A stretch of DNA of 36,546 bases from an uncultured Mollicutes bacterium (lineage in GTDB: Bacteria > Bacillota_I > Bacilli_A > RF39 > UBA660): the NCBI GenBank assembly GCA_900543055.1, contig UQQI01000011.1, positions 1-36,546 of the forward strand, written 5' to 3'. Shown here piece after piece: positions 1 through 7,824 of the stretch. Position 1 is the first letter of the stretch, and every line of letters starts with the position of its first letter. The notes below the pieces were generated by a model, which saw nothing but the letters and a program-made list of their open reading frames with translations, was not told the DNA's origin and ran no database searches. Made by a program: the position numbers and the translations under genes.

Positions 1-78
1 TATATTTGTTATTTTAATTATTTTATCTTTATATAATAAATCATTGTTATAAGTAAATATTGTTAGTATTAGTCCCAT
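1..78 (-). CDS. Partial membrane protein running off the window start
   Basis: An open frame runs from an ATG at 78 to the window edge (26 codons, no stop). It is hydrophobic at first and then polar, ending in a stretch like NDLLYKDKIIKITN. In-frame codons just upstream of the ATG also encode a hydrophobic run, back to a TAA. No ribosome-binding site precedes the ATG. A second ATG at 122, almost touching the spoIVB stop, opens another frame (MSFSHKFLIF...) that stops after 12 codons. The two frames would join into one N-terminal membrane segment if one base were gained or lost. It looks like the first residues of a multipass membrane protein; the family cannot be named from this fragment. Confidence 0.3.
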   Translation of the reverse strand, partial: MGLILTIFTYNNDLLYKDKIIKITNI

Positions 79-125
79 AATTATTATAAATAAAATATAA
101 GAAATTTATGTGAAAAAGACATACT

Positions 126-1100
126 CTAATTTAGTTTGTCTCCTTCTTTTAACATTGTTTCAATAAAAATCCCATAACCTTTTTTAGTGTCATTTAAGAC
201 AACGTAGTTTACAACACCTATAATTTTATTGTTTTGAATTATAGGAGAGCCGCTCATTCCTTGAACTATTCCATTTGTTTTGTTTAATAATTTATTATCA
301 GTAATTTCAAAGAAAATATTTTTTACAGGATCTTTTTCATCAATACTTAAAATATTTATTTTAAAATCTTCTTTTTTATCTTCTTCAACTACTGTTTTAA
401 TAAGAGCATTTCCTTGTCTTATTTCCTCTTTCTTACCAACTTCTACTGTAGTTTTATTGTCTATTATGTCATTATATTTACCATATATTCCACTTATTTC
501 ATTTTTATTTATTTCACCTATACTTTTTTCATATTCAATATCTGCATTTTTTTCTCCTGGAAGAGATTGCTTACTTTTCTTTATATTTGTTACTTCTGCT
601 TTGTAAATAGTTCCTGTACTAATATTAAATTTAGACATAGAATTACTTTCTAAAATTTCGTGACCAAGAGATGCAAATACTTTTGTTTCTGGATCAATAT
701 ATGAAAGTGTTCCTATACCATTAATTTTATCTTTTACATATAAACCTGTTTTTATAATATCATTTTTACTTGATAAATAAAGTTTTATTTCTTCATATTT
801 ATTATTTCTTAATACTTTAAATGAATATATTTTATCATCCTTTATTATTTTATTAATATCACTTATATCTCCTACATCAACATTATCTATTTTTTCAATA
901 ATATCTCCTATTTTAAAACCAGCATCTTTTGCAATTGCTTTATTATCCACATCATAAAATCCAACTATATATATACCTTTTGAATAAGCTTCAATTCCAA
1001 TAGTTTCTCCACCTATTATTAATCTGTTTGAATAAGCATATATATTTATTGGAAATAATACTAGGAGTAAAAATAGAAATTTTAAACAATTATTTTTCAT
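126..1100 (-). CDS. spoIVB: SpoIVB-like PDZ/S55 serine peptidase
   Basis: Predicted secreted or membrane-tethered serine peptidase of the SpoIVB (S55) family, which in Bacillus signals from the forespore to activate pro-sigma-K processing. Residues 1-22 form a signal anchor, about 40-110 a PDZ-like domain, and the rest the peptidase. His147 (LGHEI), Asp268 and Ser283 (GMSGSPI) fit the known triad; the Asp-Ser spacing of 15 equals that of the B. subtilis enzyme as I recall it. The family KS.(x).PGE segment is present near residue 176. The protein is 324 residues, shorter than the roughly 425 of B. subtilis. The ATG at 1100 is chosen because GAGGTG lies six bases upstream; an in-frame GTG at 1109 is part of that ribosome site. 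Its presence implies sporulation ability or a relic of it. Confidence 0.9.
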   Translation of the reverse strand: MKNNCLKFLFLLLVLFPINIYAYSNRLIIGGETIGIEAYSKGIYIVGFYDVDNKAIAKDAGFKIGDIIEKIDNVDVGDISDINKIIKDDKIYSFKVLRNNKYEEIKLYLSSKNDIIKTGLYVKDKINGIGTLSYIDPETKVFASLGHEILESNSMSKFNISTGTIYKAEVTNIKKSKQSLPGEKNADIEYEKSIGEINKNEISGIYGKYNDIIDNKTTVEVGKKEEIRQGNALIKTVVEEDKKEDFKINILSIDEKDPVKNIFFEITDNKLLNKTNGIVQGMSGSPIIQNNKIIGVVNYVVLNDTKKGYGIFIETMLKEGDKLN

Positions 1101-1163
1101 TTTATACACCTCATATATATTATTGCCTAATATGGTATAATTATTCTTTTTCTTTTGACTTTA

Positions 1164-1172
1164 TGATATAAT
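1164..1172 (+). promoter_or_regulatory. Extended -10 promoter for the 1202 gene pair
   Basis: TGATATAAT is a perfect extended -10 element (TGnTATAAT) about 30 bases before the ATG at 1202, with GAGGTGG at 1191-1197 as ribosome site. No good -35 lies 17 bases upstream. An alternative reading uses TTGACT (1155-1160) with TATATT (1178-1183), also 17 apart. Confidence 0.5.
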
Positions 1173-1201
1173 TTATATATATTTATAATAGAGGTGGATA
1201 T

Positions 1202-1822
1202 ATGATAGATAATGATAGAGAACTTTCAACTGAAAGATTACGTAAAAATTCTATTAGTGGAAACAGTGCAAAAAGAACTAAAAAGACTAAGGTTGTAATG
1301 AGTAAAAAAGTTTATCATAATAGAATGAAGGCACTATTTGTTGCTGGAGCAATAACAGCAGGCGTTGTTCTTGGTGCTGGAAGTAATTTAGTTAGTACTT
1401 ATCAAGATAATTTAGTTATTGGAGGAATGATTGGAGAATTTAGAACAAATGTAATTAATAAAGATGCACATCTAACTTACGATAAAGAACATTATTGGTA
1501 TGATTATTTAAGTATTCATAATAAAATGGAAGAAAACTATGATAATTATGATGAAGCAGTATATTATTGTGAAAAAAGTATTGGAGAATATCAAACAGAT
1601 CAGGTTATGGCATATAGTAATGAATATGGTGGATATCAAGAATTTTTAGAGAAAAATGGTTATAAAGATACTAAAGATTTTGAAAAACATATAGAAAAAC
1701 GTATAGTTTTAAGTAATGAATTAAAAGATAAAAAAGAAGAGTTACAAGCTATGCAAGATGATCATGCACAATCTCAATATTTAGTTGAGAATGATGCATA
1801 TGATTTGCAAGGAGGAAAATAA
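1202..1822 (+). CDS. Uncharacterised single-pass membrane protein
   Basis: 206 residues, family not recognised. Residues 1-42 are basic and polar (RTKKTK, KKVYHNR), residues 43-62 form one Gly/Ala-rich membrane segment, and the remainder is a charged, Tyr-rich domain ending in a likely helical stretch (KELKDKKEELQAMQDDHAQ). The arrangement suggests the N-terminus inside and the C-terminal domain outside. It has its own promoter and GAGGTGG ribosome site and overlaps nothing upstream. It is followed one base later by a DUF1292-like gene, so the two form a plus-strand pair inserted between the oppositely oriented spoIVB and xseB. I cannot assign a function. Confidence 0.75.
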   Translation: MIDNDRELSTERLRKNSISGNSAKRTKKTKVVMSKKVYHNRMKALFVAGAITAGVVLGAGSNLVSTYQDNLVIGGMIGEFRTNVINKDAHLTYDKEHYWYDYLSIHNKMEENYDNYDEAVYYCEKSIGEYQTDQVMAYSNEYGGYQEFLEKNGYKDTKDFEKHIEKRIVLSNELKDKKEELQAMQDDHAQSQYLVENDAYDLQGGK

Positions 1823-1823
1823 T

Positions 1824-2033
1824 ATGGATAAAGAATTAGAGATTATGAATGTTGATGGTGTTGATTATGCCATTTTAAAAGAAGTTAAAAATGTTGGTAC
1901 TACTTATGTTTTCTTATCAAATGTTGCTAATAGCGAAGATATGATAATTAGAAAAAGTGTAAATGATGAAGATTATGTTCCTTTAGATGGCGATAAAGAA
2001 TTTGAACTTGCTTGTCTACTTTTATTTAAGTAA
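1824..2033 (+). CDS. Small DUF1292 (YrzB)-like protein
   Basis: 69 residues, acidic and cytosolic. The pattern (nVDGVDYAILKEV, then VFLSNV, then IRKSVNDEDYVPLDGDKEFELA) matches my memory of the DUF1292/YrzB family in Bacillota: a small beta-rich domain ending in an acidic DEEFE-like stretch. The function of the family is unknown. The start is the ATG at 1824, eight bases after GGAGG (1811-1815), and directly follows the stop of the membrane protein gene, implying coupled translation. A longer in-frame reading beginning at 1785 lies inside the upstream gene and has no ribosome site. Confidence 0.7.
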   Translation: MDKELEIMNVDGVDYAILKEVKNVGTTYVFLSNVANSEDMIIRKSVNDEDYVPLDGDKEFELACLLLFK

Positions 2034-2060
2034 AAAAGACCTTTAATTGGTCTTTTTTTA
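2032..2060. terminator. Bidirectional intrinsic terminator
   Basis: AAAAAAGACC, a short loop and GGTCTTTTTT form a symmetric hairpin with A and T tracts on both sides. It sits between the convergent DUF1292-like gene and xseB and overlaps both stop codons, so it can serve both strands. Confidence 0.85.
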
Positions 2061-2297
2061 GTCTTCTATTTTAAAATCTTTTATTTCACCTGTATCTGAT
2101 ACTAATTTAGTAATTGCTTCTTCAGCACTCTTTAATTTATCGTCACATGACTTTGCTAATTTCATTGCTTTATTAAATTCATTTATAGCATCATCTAATG
2201 GTACTTCACCAGTTTCTAATTTTTTTACTATTTCTTCTAGATTGTTTAGACTTTCTTCAAAACTTAATTCTTTTTCTTCTTTTGCCATAATACTCAT
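2058..2297 (-). CDS. xseB: Exodeoxyribonuclease VII small subunit
   Basis: 79 residues, the usual XseB length. It carries the family signature SFEESLNNLEEIVKKLETGEVPLDDAI followed by a second helix (EFNKAMKLAKSCDDKLKSAE), an antiparallel helical hairpin that binds the C-terminal helices of XseA. Together they degrade single-stranded DNA in both directions. The ATG at 2297 follows AGGAAGG closely, and the gene begins eight bases after the xseA stop, as in the nusB-xseA-xseB operon of Bacillus. A second ATG three codons in (MAKEEKE) is possible but sits farther from the ribosome site. Confidence 0.95.
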   Translation of the reverse strand: MSIMAKEEKELSFEESLNNLEEIVKKLETGEVPLDDAINEFNKAMKLAKSCDDKLKSAEEAITKLVSDTGEIKDFKIED

Positions 2298-2305
2298 TTT
2301 CCTTC

Positions 2306-3565
2306 CTACTTTATTTCTGCGTTAACTGATCCATCACTAAAAACTATTTCAATAATATCTTTTTTCTTTACGTCTGTACTTTTTGTTATTACTTTGCCTT
2401 CTTTTTTTGTCATAGTATATCCTCTTTGTAATGTAAGTAAAGGACTTAATGTCTCTAATTTGGATACTAATTGAAGATATTTATTACCTTTTTTTTCTAA
2501 TAATTGATGTGGATTTTTTAATATATATGAGTTTTTTACTTTAATTAGTTCTTTTTCTTTGGCACTTGTTAGGTTTTTTAGACTAAATTTTAATCTTTCT
2601 AAGATACTATCAAAATATAATTCTTTTTTTTCATATATTATCATTGGATTTTTAAAGATATTTCTTGCCATAATATCATTTAATTTTCTTTTATTATTAT
2701 TTATTTTATTGTTTATTGTATTATTTAATCTTATATTTACTTGATTTAGATAGTTTTTCATGTCAGATAATTGTGGTACTGCCATTTCTGCTGCTCCTGT
2801 TGGAGTCGGAGCTCTTAAGTCTGCTACAAAGTCGGCTATTGTAAAGTCAATTTCGTGCCCTACAGCGCTTATTGTTGGAACTTTGCATTCATATATAGCA
2901 CGTGCTACTATTTCTTCATTAAATGGCCATAAATCTTCGATAGAGCCGCCCCCACGACCAACTATTAATGTATCAAGTGGTAAATAAAAGTTTTCTGCTT
3001 TTTTTATTTGCTTTACAATATCTTCTTTGGCATCTTCTCCTTGGACAAGAGATGGAAATAAATAAATTTCTGTTAGAGGCCATCTTCTTTTTATAGTAGA
3101 TATTATATCTTTTATAGCAGCACCAGTTGGTGCAGTTACTACTCCTACTCTTTTTGGAATATGTGGAATCTCTTTTTTATGGTCTTTATTAAATAAACCT
3201 TCATTTTCTAGCTTCTTTTTTAATTGCTCGTAGGCAATGTATAAGTTACCTACTCCATCTTCTAACATTTCATTTACATATATTTGATAACCACCATTTG
3301 CTTCAAAAACACTTATTTTTCCAGTTACTAATACTTTCATACCATCTTGGGGTACAAATTTAATTTTCTTTGTTTGAGAAGCAAACATAATAGCGTTAAT
3401 TCTACTACCTTCATCTTTTAATGTAAAATAAAAGTGTCCTCTACTATGAGCTTTAAAGTTAGATATTTCTCCTTTTAAGAACACTTCATTTAAATTTACA
3501 TCATTGTCTATTTTATACTTTATGTATCTTGTTAGTTGTGATACTGATATGTATTTATCGTTCAA
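2306..3565 (-). CDS. xseA: Exodeoxyribonuclease VII large subunit
   Basis: 419 residues, normal for XseA. It has an N-terminal OB-fold (about 1-100, VSQLTRYIK, FLKGEISNFK), then the catalytic core with TAPTGAAIKDI, the GRGGGSIEDLWPFNEE motif and the SAVGHEIDFT...DLRAPTPTGAAE motif, and finally a long helical C-terminus that carries the small subunits. The nuclease degrades single-stranded DNA to oligonucleotides and acts in repair and processing of mismatch intermediates. The start is TTG at 3565, five bases after AGGTG; the ribosome site overlaps the nusB stop codon, so nusB and xseA are coupled. Confidence 0.95.
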   Translation of the reverse strand: MNDKYISVSQLTRYIKYKIDNDVNLNEVFLKGEISNFKAHSRGHFYFTLKDEGSRINAIMFASQTKKIKFVPQDGMKVLVTGKISVFEANGGYQIYVNEMLEDGVGNLYIAYEQLKKKLENEGLFNKDHKKEIPHIPKRVGVVTAPTGAAIKDIISTIKRRWPLTEIYLFPSLVQGEDAKEDIVKQIKKAENFYLPLDTLIVGRGGGSIEDLWPFNEEIVARAIYECKVPTISAVGHEIDFTIADFVADLRAPTPTGAAEMAVPQLSDMKNYLNQVNIRLNNTINNKINNNKRKLNDIMARNIFKNPMIIYEKKELYFDSILERLKFSLKNLTSAKEKELIKVKNSYILKNPHQLLEKKGNKYLQLVSKLETLSPLLTLQRGYTMTKKEGKVITKSTDVKKKDIIEIVFSDGSVNAEIK

Positions 3566-3573
3566 AGTATCAC

Positions 3574-3984
3574 CTACTCAGATTCTTTAGTCTCTTCATG
3601 ATAGATTTTATCTAATACACCATTGATCATTTTAGTAACAGCTTCTTCAGAATATTTTTTAGACAATTCGATAGCTTCATTTATAGACACGATTGATGGA
3701 GTTGCTGTATACATTAATTCAAATATTCCAAGTTCTAGAATCGCTTGATCTACTTTATTTAATCTATCAATTGTCCAATCTTTTAAATATTTATTAGCAA
3801 GTTTTACTATTTCTTTTTTATGTTCAATTATTCCATTAACACATGTATTTACAAAATCATTTTCTATTTCTAATTGTTCTTTAATTAAAGCATTTATATC
3901 ATAGTCTAAGTCAGTTTCTTCAAGAATGCTTACTTGATATATTACTTTCATAATAATTTCTCTTAATTCATTTCTATTTTTCAT
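3574..3984 (-). CDS. nusB: Transcription antitermination factor NusB
   Basis: 136 residues, all-helical, with the NusB core RNELREIIMKVIYQ at the N-terminus and the well-conserved WTIDRLNKVDQAILELGIFEL and INEAIELSKKYSEEAVTKMINGVLD at the C-terminus. NusB with NusE (S10) binds boxA in rRNA leaders and supports antitermination of rRNA operons. It starts at the ATG at 3984 behind AGGTGATTTAA and leads the nusB-xseA-xseB operon. An extended -10-like TGATAAAAT lies about 20 bases upstream, just after the mutS terminator. Confidence 0.95.
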   Translation of the reverse strand: MKNRNELREIIMKVIYQVSILEETDLDYDINALIKEQLEIENDFVNTCVNGIIEHKKEIVKLANKYLKDWTIDRLNKVDQAILELGIFELMYTATPSIVSINEAIELSKKYSEEAVTKMINGVLDKIYHEETKESE

Positions 3985-4010
3985 TTAAATCACCTACTTA
4001 ATTTTATCAT

Positions 4011-4037
4011 ATAAAAACTTATATTAAAATAAGTTTT
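4011..4037 (-). terminator. Intrinsic terminator after mutS
   Basis: AAAACTTA (4014-4021 on the plus strand) pairs with TAAGTTTT (4030-4037). Read on the minus strand it is an 8-bp stem, an 8-nt loop and TTTTTAT. It overlaps the mutS stop codon and separates mutS from nusB. Confidence 0.6.
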
Positions 4038-6588
4038 ATTTTTTTTCTTTTATATGTTTTTTTAAATCATATAAGAAGTTTAATGCTTCCATTGGCGTCA
4101 TTTCTAATGGATTTATTTCTTTTATTTTTTCTTCTACTTCATTTTTCTTCGGTTCTATTTCTTCTTCTGTTAATTCAAAAAGAGATGTTTGAGTAAATGT
4201 TTCTTTTTTTCTGTTTTTATGTTCATAGACATTCAATATTTCATCTGCTCTTTTAATTAACGATTCTGGTAAATGAGCAAGTCCTGCTACATGAATACCA
4301 TAACTTTTATCAACTGCTCCTTGTTTTACTTTATGTAAGAATGTTATTGTACCATGCTCTTCAATTGCTGACACATGGACATTTTTTAAATGTTTTAAGT
4401 CTTTTTCTAGAACAGTTAATTCATGATAATGAGTTGAAAACATTGTTTTTGCTTTTATTTTATCATGGATATATTCAAGAATTGCTTGAGCAAGACTCAT
4501 TCCATCGTATGTTGCAGTTCCTCTTCCTAATTCATCAAATAGAATTAAACTGTTTTCTGTTGCTTCTTGAATAGCTGTATTTGCTTCTTTCATTTCGACC
4601 ATGAAAGTTGATTCTCCACTTACTAAATCATCACTTGCTCCAATACGTGTAAATATCTTATCAAATATTGGCATTGTGGCAGACTTACAAGGTACAAAGC
4701 AACCCATTTGAGCCATAATAATAGTAATTGCACATTGACGCATATAAGTTGATTTACCTGCCATATTTGGGCCTGTTATTAGTAATATGTCTGTTGTTTT
4801 GTCCATTACTATATCATTTGGAATGTATTTGTCTTTCATTACTTGTTCAACTACTGGATGACGACATTCTATTAATCTTAATGTTTTATCTTCTACCAAT
4901 TCTGGTCTTACAAACTTATAAGCATCTGCTACAACTGAGAATGATTGTAGCATATCTACTTCACTAATAACTCTTGCTGTTTTTTGAAGTTGTTTTACAT
5001 ATCTTTTTATTACTTCTCGAATATCCATGAATAATTTATATTCTAGTGAAATAATTTTTTCTTCAGCTCCTAATATTATATTTTCTTTTTCTTTTAAGAC
5101 TGGAGTAATATATCTTTCAGCGTTAGCTAGAGTTTGTTTTCTCTCATAACCATATTCATCTTTTATTAAATCTTTTTGACCTTTAGATACTTCTATGTAA
5201 TAACCAAATACTTTATTATACCCAACTTTTAAATTTTTAATACCAGTACGTTCTTTTTCTTCTTTTTCCATTTCTAGAATAAAGTCTTTTGATCCACTAC
5301 TAATCTTTTTTAATTCATCTAGTTCAGCATTATAGCCTTCTTTTATTAAATGACCTTCATGTAGAGTAAATGGTGCATCTTCTAGAATTGTTCTATCAAG
5401 TAGACTATATATTTCTTCAAATGTATCTATTTTTTTATCGAATTTTAATTCTGTTAATATTTCTTTAATTCTTGGTAGTTCTTTTACAGATGACTTTAAT
5501 TGTAATAAGTCTTTAGCGTTTAAATTACCATAAGTAATTCTTCCAACTAATCTTTCAAGGTCATATACTTCTTCTAAACATTTGATTAAATCATCTCTTA
5601 AAATAAACTCTGTACTTAGTTTTGAAACAATATCATATCTTCTTTCAATTTCTTCTTTACTTGTTAATGGATTTAAAATACTTGATTTTAAGTATCTACT
5701 TCCCATAGCAGTTTTACATTTATCAAGTAACCATAAAAGACTATATTGTCTTTCTCTATTTCTTAGTGTTTCTACAAGTTCTAAGTTTCTTTCTGTATTT
5801 GAATCAAATTCAAGGTATTCAGAGGACTTAATTATTTTACATTCTTGTAAATGATGTAAGTCTCCTTTTTTAGTTTCTACAACATAGTTTAATAAATGTT
5901 TAAGTGTTGTTATTATTCTTTGATCTTCTATCTTTTTATAAATATATGAATAATCATTTGAATCTAGGCACTCTTTTGTAATAGTTACTAAAACATCATG
6001 ACTTGTTCTTAATCTTTCTACTATTTCTCTATCTATTGTGTCATTTACTATTACTTCTTTGAATCCATGTTTTATGATTTCTTTTATTACTTTGTCACTT
6101 TCTCCCTCAACTAGTTCTGCATACACTTCGCCTGTTGATACATCAATATAACTTATACCAAAGCAATATGAAAAGTCATAGATGTTTGCTATAAAGTTAT
6201 TTGATTTTGAGTCAATTGATGAGTCAATTCGTGTACCTTTTGTTATTACTTGAACGACATCTCTTTTAACCATTCCTTTTGTAAGTTTTGGATCTTCTAA
6301 TTGTTCAACGATTGCAACTTTGTAACCTTTATCTACTAATTCTTCGACATAGTTTGTGTAGGCATGATGCGGAATTCCACACATTGGAACTCTCTCTTCT
6401 AGACCAGCTTGTTTTCCTGTTAAAGTTAATTCTAGGGTACGTGATGCTAATATTGCATCTTCAAAAAACATTTCATAAAAGTCCCCTAGTCTAAAAAAGA
6501 TAATGGTATCTTCATACTTATCTTTTATTTCCATATATTGTTGCATCATTGGACTTAACTTAGTTCTATCTACTTCGCTTCTTTTCAT
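4036..6588 (-). CDS. mutS: DNA mismatch repair ATPase MutS
   Basis: 850 residues, full length for MutS. Domain I opens with SPMMQQYMEIK and carries the mismatch-reading FYEMF motif near residue 37, where the Phe stacks on mispaired bases and the Glu contacts the base. Later come the connector, lever and clamp regions, then the ABC-type ATPase with Walker A GPNMAGKST, Walker B with DELGRGT, and the STHYHEL switch. The C-terminal helix-turn-helix and dimer region is present (ETFTQTSLFEL onward). mutL is not adjacent, which departs from the usual mutS-mutL pairing; the neighbours here are a TPM-domain gene and nusB. The ATG at 6588 follows GGTGAAG. Confidence 0.97.
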   Translation of the reverse strand: MKRSEVDRTKLSPMMQQYMEIKDKYEDTIIFFRLGDFYEMFFEDAILASRTLELTLTGKQAGLEERVPMCGIPHHAYTNYVEELVDKGYKVAIVEQLEDPKLTKGMVKRDVVQVITKGTRIDSSIDSKSNNFIANIYDFSYCFGISYIDVSTGEVYAELVEGESDKVIKEIIKHGFKEVIVNDTIDREIVERLRTSHDVLVTITKECLDSNDYSYIYKKIEDQRIITTLKHLLNYVVETKKGDLHHLQECKIIKSSEYLEFDSNTERNLELVETLRNRERQYSLLWLLDKCKTAMGSRYLKSSILNPLTSKEEIERRYDIVSKLSTEFILRDDLIKCLEEVYDLERLVGRITYGNLNAKDLLQLKSSVKELPRIKEILTELKFDKKIDTFEEIYSLLDRTILEDAPFTLHEGHLIKEGYNAELDELKKISSGSKDFILEMEKEEKERTGIKNLKVGYNKVFGYYIEVSKGQKDLIKDEYGYERKQTLANAERYITPVLKEKENIILGAEEKIISLEYKLFMDIREVIKRYVKQLQKTARVISEVDMLQSFSVVADAYKFVRPELVEDKTLRLIECRHPVVEQVMKDKYIPNDIVMDKTTDILLITGPNMAGKSTYMRQCAITIIMAQMGCFVPCKSATMPIFDKIFTRIGASDDLVSGESTFMVEMKEANTAIQEATENSLILFDELGRGTATYDGMSLAQAILEYIHDKIKAKTMFSTHYHELTVLEKDLKHLKNVHVSAIEEHGTITFLHKVKQGAVDKSYGIHVAGLAHLPESLIKRADEILNVYEHKNRKKETFTQTSLFELTEEEIEPKKNEVEEKIKEINPLEMTPMEALNFLYDLKKHIKEKK

Positions 6589-6608
6589 ACTTCTTCACCA
6601 CTTTTAAT

Positions 6609-6617
6609 ATTATAGCA
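6609..6617 (-). promoter_or_regulatory. Extended -10 promoter of mutS
   Basis: TGCTATAAT on the minus strand, 20 bases before the mutS ATG and just after the TPM-gene terminator. The -35 is weak (ATGAAA at a 17-base gap). The same TGCTATAAT appears before the 7825 and 27395 genes, so it looks like a house style for this genome. Confidence 0.6.
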
Positions 6618-6639
6618 AACTATCAAGATTTTTTCATAG

Positions 6640-6666
6640 AAAAACATAAATAATTTATATTTATGT
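6640..6666 (-). terminator. Intrinsic terminator after the TPM-domain gene
   Basis: An 8-bp stem (ACATAAAT / ATTTATGT), a 7-nt loop and a TTTTT run on the minus strand, immediately after the stop of the gene at 6670. Confidence 0.6.
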
Positions 6667-6669
6667 AAT

Positions 6670-7521
6670 TTATTTAGCTTTTTTTCTTATTTTTCTTCTT
6701 AATTTTTTATTATCTTTTCTTTTTAATATTTTTTCTTCTTGAAAATTTTCTTTTAAACCAATAATATTAATTACTTCAAAACCTATTACTACTATTACAC
6801 CTAAGGGTAATAAATAATATATTATTAGTAATAAGTATAAGTTTAATAATATTCCTAATATTGAGATAAAGTCTGTTTTAAATGCTTGAGTAATTTTTCC
6901 TTTTTTAATATTAAAATGATAAGTACCTAACTTATTAGATAGAAATGAGCAAATAAATAATATAATCATGAATATTGAATATTTATATTTTTTTATAAAA
7001 CTTAGTCCATTATATACTGTCATTGGAGATGAATCTATTTCATAATAGTTACATAATAGTTTATAAAATGATGAGTAACCGTTTTTTATTCCAGAGTTCC
7101 AGTCTTCATCTTTTAAATATGGCATAAAGTATGAGTTAATGTATTCTTCAATTACGTTATCTGGTATTATTTTAGAAAGTTTTATTCCTGTTTTTATTCT
7201 TAGTTGTCTATCACTCTTAGAAAATACTATTAATAGTCCTTTTTCATTCATATTAAATGAATCATAAATATAATCAGTATATTCTTTTAGGTTTATTCCT
7301 TCAAGTGATTTTAATGTCACTACATAGTAGTCTATTTTTTCTTTATCTTTTAAGAAGTCTGAATATGTTACTATATAGTCTTTAGTTTCATCTTTTAATA
7401 CATTTGCATTATCTGTTACATATATATCAGATGACTGAGTTACCAATGCATTTATATTAAATGGACACAATAAAAGAATAAAAACTAATATTAAAATATA
7501 TTTTTTTATAAATTTATACAT
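6670..7521 (-). CDS. TPM-domain (YgcG-like) membrane protein
   Basis: 283 residues. A signal peptide at 1-25 (LILVFILLLCPFNINA) is followed by a TPM domain at about 33-160: YVTDNANVLKDET, DYYVVTLKSLEG, GLLIVFSKSDRQLRIKTG and YFMPYLKDEDWNSGIKNG are family hallmarks. Two or three membrane segments (about 178-195 and 215-250) and a very basic tail (KRKDNKKLRRKIRKKAK) follow. The extracytoplasmic TPM fold is linked to photosystem repair phosphatases and to envelope proteins; its role in Bacillota is unclear. The ATG at 7521 has GGTGAG upstream. It forms its own unit before mutS. Confidence 0.8.
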   Translation of the reverse strand: MYKFIKKYILILVFILLLCPFNINALVTQSSDIYVTDNANVLKDETKDYIVTYSDFLKDKEKIDYYVVTLKSLEGINLKEYTDYIYDSFNMNEKGLLIVFSKSDRQLRIKTGIKLSKIIPDNVIEEYINSYFMPYLKDEDWNSGIKNGYSSFYKLLCNYYEIDSSPMTVYNGLSFIKKYKYSIFMIILFICSFLSNKLGTYHFNIKKGKITQAFKTDFISILGILLNLYLLLIIYYLLPLGVIVVIGFEVINIIGLKENFQEEKILKRKDNKKLRRKIRKKAK

Positions 7522-7588
7522 AAACTCACCAAGATAATTTTAACATATTTTAATTTAATATTAATTTCTATATTTATAACTTTACAAA

Positions 7589-7699
7589 TTAATGTAAATT
7601 GTCTTCATCAACTTGACTTGCTATTTTTAGAGAACTATATATAAATAGAAGTATAATAGATACAAAAAAACTGAATAAAATAAGTATGAATGTTTTAAT
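7589..7699 (-). CDS. Putative tiny membrane protein with ATT start
   Basis: In the 300-base gap between the TPM gene and the yitT-like gene, GAGGTG (7706-7711) is followed six bases later by ATT AAA ACA TTC, opening a 36-residue frame that ends in TAA. The product has one membrane helix (KTFILILFSFF, then VSIILLFIY) and a short polar, acidic tail (SQVDEDNLH). GTG at 7708 is in frame but belongs to the ribosome site. A TATAAT lies at 7737-7742 on the minus strand. The strong ribosome site, the membrane helix and the clean tail support a real gene; the non-standard start and small size make it uncertain. No family is recognised. Confidence 0.4.
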   Translation of the reverse strand: MKTFILILFSFFVSIILLFIYSSLKIASQVDEDNLH

Positions 7700-7824
7700 A
7701 ATAATCACCTCGTTTAGTTGTTTTATCATATATTTTATTATATGTAAAACTCTGGATTTTATTATTTATTAGACTTATTCTTTCAGTTTTTTCAATTTCT
7801 TTTTACAAATTTTTAATTTTAATA

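Noticed and set aside
1785..1823. Longer start for the DUF1292-like protein
   Set aside because: It lies inside the preceding gene, lacks a ribosome site, and the ATG at 1824 has GGAGG at the right distance.
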